Assembly (NCBI RefSeq): GCF_000801105.2 | Contig: NC_079514.1 | Coordinates: 26,948,293 to 27,012,292, forward strand | Direction: 5' to 3' | Origin: Raphanus sativus | Taxonomy: Eukaryota; Streptophyta; Magnoliopsida; Brassicales; Brassicaceae | DNA length: 64,000 nucleotides | In this document: positions 61,373 to 64,000 of the stretch, piece by piece | Numbering within the stretch: the stretch's first letter is position 1 | Layout: every line of letters starts with the position of its first letter | Position numbers and translations under genes: made by a program | Notes under the pieces: generated by a model | Told to the model about the DNA's origin: nothing | The model's database searches: none | What the model saw: only the letters and a program-made list of their open reading frames with translations

Positions 61373-62533
61373 GTGTTTGGATGTGGATGGGGATTCTAGG
61401 AACTTGTTTATTTGTTTTCTGTTTCTTTGCTTTGACGGATAGGCTTACAAGTCTTTATTTTGTGGTTGTCTAAGACTTGTATAATTCGAATATTTCGTTT
61501 CTTTATTTTCTGGTTCACGAGATAACATGAATTTGCAACATCCCGAAAATGAATTTGAAATTGTAACATCAAGAAAATTATAGTTTCAAACTTCTACAAA
61601 CCAAGAAGCATAGAGTTTTGCAAAATAATCAGACATGAAACATCAACAAAACAGGAAACAACTTCGATCCCTTCTACCTTTCCTTCACAAACGGATGGGA
61701 ACACCGTCGACAATGAACCACACTTCTTTGATTGCTTCGATGGGCTCAAATTGACGGATGGGAACATCATCAACAATGAACCACACTTCTTTGATTGCTT
61801 CGATAGGCTCCAAATGCTGAAAATTACATTTACTTCTACGTCAGTTATATCAGTAATACCAAATAGTTTTCCCAAAGATACAATAGTATTCTCTAGTATA
61901 CCTACCTATTGCTAATTTTACCAAATTCTCAATGTTTCACCGAGTGTTACTAGTATTATGAATAGTTATACCATATTTTCCATAATTACCTTCCCCAAAT
62001 TCAATCCTAATTTGGGAATTATCCTATTTGTTCGTCCTCTACAGCTTCGACAAGGACTCCGATGTTACTCCATCTGTCTCTGTCGTCGTTGCTCTTTCTT
62101 GCGACCCGTCATCTGGCGTCTCCATCATCGATTCTCACACTAATGGATTTCCGCGACCAAGATAGGGAAAAGAGGGGAGGAAGAAACAGAATGTTGGAAT
62201 GGTCCATTTTTTTGTTTCCAACGGGAAGATTTGATTTCGTCCTTCGTTCAATTCGAAATTGGATCCCAATTTCCTAAATTAGGGTTTCATTAACCCGGAA
62301 TGAGGAGGAAGTCGGTCTGGGTTTTTAATTCCGTCTGGGTTACCTTGGATATCTGTTTTGGGTTATGTTTGGTTCGCGGTTTGAATTAAATCGAATTGAA
62401 TTTCGATATGGTTCGGTACAACTATGTATAACTCGTAAATAACTGAATTTCTTATGGTTTTCTTGTCTTTTACACACTATCCTGATTAAATAAAGATAGA
62501 ATAATATCGATGTTTTATAACGGATCCTTTGAA
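61373..62533. other. MULE 3' part, no clear gene
   Basis: After the second GRF gene come a probable 3' UTR, the 63-bp duplication at 61691-61816, and GC-richer DNA near 62030-62330 with no domain. A minus-strand frame at 61594-61875 exists because of the duplication (SKQSKKCGSL twice) and is not supported otherwise. Confidence 0.4.
61691..61816. repeat. 63-bp tandem duplication inside the MULE
   Basis: ACGGATGGGAACA(C/T)C(G/A)TC...CACACTTCTTTGATTGCTTCGAT occurs at 61691 and again at 61754, period 63, with few differences. Confidence 0.85.
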
Positions 62534-62594
62534 GATTGATACATGAGATATAGGGGTAGCCAAACACTTGTTCCCAAATTTTTGCTTACGTGGC

Positions 62595-62998
62595 ATTAAA
62601 AAATAATGACATTCTTGTAAATACGTTATTTCTCATAACGTAAAATAGAAGCACGTTTGGTATTAAAAAAATGACAGTAATAAAAAAAATTTGTATGGTT
62701 CTGGTCAATTATAAGGAATTCCTCATAACTTTACTTAGTTCCACAATCTGATCTTTGTTTCATAATCTTAGGCTTCTCTTCCAATTTGTTATTTTATCAA
62801 AAACTGCATTTTTCAATTCCGCTTTGGAAACAACAAAACTATTCTTGCTTTTTAAGTTTTATGATATATTCGTTACAAATAAAATTGGTTTACTTTTGAC
62901 CCACAAAGAAAAAATAAAATAAAATAAAATAGAATTGGTTTACTTTGAGTAAGATATAATTCGAAATAGTGAAACGTTGTGTCACCGAGTTTTATATA
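62595..62998. other. Spacer between MULE and MITE
   Basis: AT-rich, with an AAAAT repeat near 62912-62935. It should be the right-hand continuation of the DNA at 56554 before the MULE insertion. No gene. Confidence 0.5.
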
Positions 62999-63670
62999 GG
63001 GAAAATTCCATCAAAATACCCCAACTAAATTTTGTTAATCTTTTTAATACCCAAACTTTTCATTGTCCAGTTTAATACCCCAACTAATTATTTTTCTTAT
63101 TTTAATACCCAAACTTTTAAAACTATACCCACTTTAATACCCAAACTTTATTTATTTAAATAAAAATACTAATAAGTTTCAAACAAATGTTAAAAAATCT
63201 CCAAAATCTAAGACAAAAATATTAAAAATTCTAATTTTATTTTAATATTTAGGAAGAAGGTAGATAAACCAAGGAATAGTTTAAAAAAAATTAATTTGAA
63301 TGATAAAAAAAAAATTTCGTTTTTTATTTCAGAAAATAAACTAAATACAATATTTAAAACTTAGAAAATTTATTATAAAATTTAATATTTTATACTACTC
63401 AGTTACTTTTATTTCTCAAACAGCAAAAAAAAATTCAGAAAATTCTGATTTTTTTGTAAATTTTAGAGATTTTTCTAAAAAACTGTTTAAAACTTATAAG
63501 TATTTTTATTACAATAAATAAAGTTTGGGTATTAAAGTGGGTACCGTTTTAAAAGTTTAAGTATTAAAATGGACAAAATAATTAGTTGGGTATTAAATTG
63601 GATAGTGAAAAAGTTTGGGTATTAAAAAGCTTAACAAAATTTAGTTTGGGTATTTTTATAGAATTTTCCC
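62999..63670. mobile_element. MULE-type MITE, 672 bp, with about 160-bp inverted arms and 9-bp TSD
   Basis: The element starts GGGAAAATTCCATCAAAATA and ends with the inverse (TATTTTTATAGAATTTTCCC). The two arms (62999-63158 and 63512-63670) are inverted copies with many TTTAATACCCAAACTTT-type subrepeats. A perfect 9-base duplication TTTTATATA flanks it (62990-62998, 63671-63679). The centre is pure AT-rich DNA without coding capacity. TSD length points to a Mutator-type MITE. Confidence 0.88.
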
Positions 63671-63679
63671 TTTTATATA

Positions 63680-64000
63680 TAAGTCAAACACCAATTCAAA
63701 TCAAATCTCGACACTTGCGCGGGGGCGTGCCTCTAGTGACGAGAGTTAAATGGCACAAAGCTCTTAAATGAGAAGTCTAAAGACAGATAGTAAACCGTAC
63801 CAAAAACTTTTGCATTTCCAATGAAAAAAAGGCAGAGAACCAGAGACATTGGCCTTGTTTTTTCCCTAATCACTGCGTTAGCGGCTAGCGATCAAATTTG
63901 TAAGTGTTTTTGGCCCCGTGCGTGAAGGGTGTCACCGGCGGTTTTGCCTATCAAAAGTAACCGCAGCGATCAACATAACTGTCGCTACTTTTTACAGCGA
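63680..64000. other. Right window edge, unassigned, possible TE edge
   Basis: A GC-rich patch GCGCGGGGGCGTGCCTCTAGT (63717-63737) and a segment with CACTGCGTTAGCGGCTAGCG (63872-63891) and GTAACCGCAGCGATCAACAT near the edge suggest one or two further element ends. The window stops before they can be resolved. Confidence 0.3.

Noticed and set aside
63717..63737. Possible Helitron 3' end (GC-rich patch followed by CTCTAGT)
   Set aside because: The GC patch does not form a clean stem at the right distance from CTAG, and no matching 5' end was found on this strand.

Overview
The window is plant nuclear DNA, almost certainly from a Brassica or a close Brassicaceae relative. The only clear single-copy host gene is an 11-exon plastid glutamine synthetase (GLN2/GS2, CDS 28317-31017), whose protein reads as Brassicaceae GS2. 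Nearly everything else is transposable element (TE) DNA, much of it nested.

Layout, left to right. 1-977: edge of an LTR retrotransposon (gag start, PBS, 550-bp LTR, minus strand) inserted into the gag-pro region of an Athila-like Ty3/gypsy element (gag-pro 978-4419, tRNA-Asp PBS, LTR 4533-5890, minus strand). 5891-7585: no gene recognised. 7600-8563: a retroposed insertion with a 14-bp target-site duplication (TSD). 8912-26897: a LINE (ORF1 tail, ORF2 with endonuclease, reverse transcriptase and RNase H, poly-A) split by a complete Helitron at 10262-22620. That Helitron (+) has both termini, an RPA-like gene with one stop codon, and a 12-exon Rep-helicase gene that splices to an uninterrupted 1764-codon reading frame. 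26984-27540 and 29041-29587: two members of one MITE family, upstream of GLN2 and inside its intron 4. 31369-33431: a deleted hAT element with an 8-bp TSD, inserted in a gypsy integrase relic. 33440-36754: degenerate DNA including a copia gag relic.

36755-53807: a second Helitron of the same family on the minus strand, with decayed Rep-helicase and RPA genes. It carries two later insertions: a 3086-bp LTR element with LTRs that read as identical (45512-48597) and a Harbinger-like element (52237-53655). 53808-56554: an odd region full of a short CAGCCGT-type motif plus 300-360-bp repeats. 56564-62585: a complete Mutator-like element (MULE) with 52-bp terminal inverted repeats, a 9-bp TSD, a transposase gene and two small GRF-type zinc-finger genes, one directly behind a 209-bp CT microsatellite. 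62999-63670: a MULE-type MITE with long arms and a perfect 9-bp TSD.

The strongest candidates for an interesting system are the apparently coding-competent Helitron, the two same-family Helitrons whose 3' ends face each other across GLN2, and the MULE carrying paired GRF zinc-finger proteins. All exon models and family names come from reading the sequence by eye; no searches were run.
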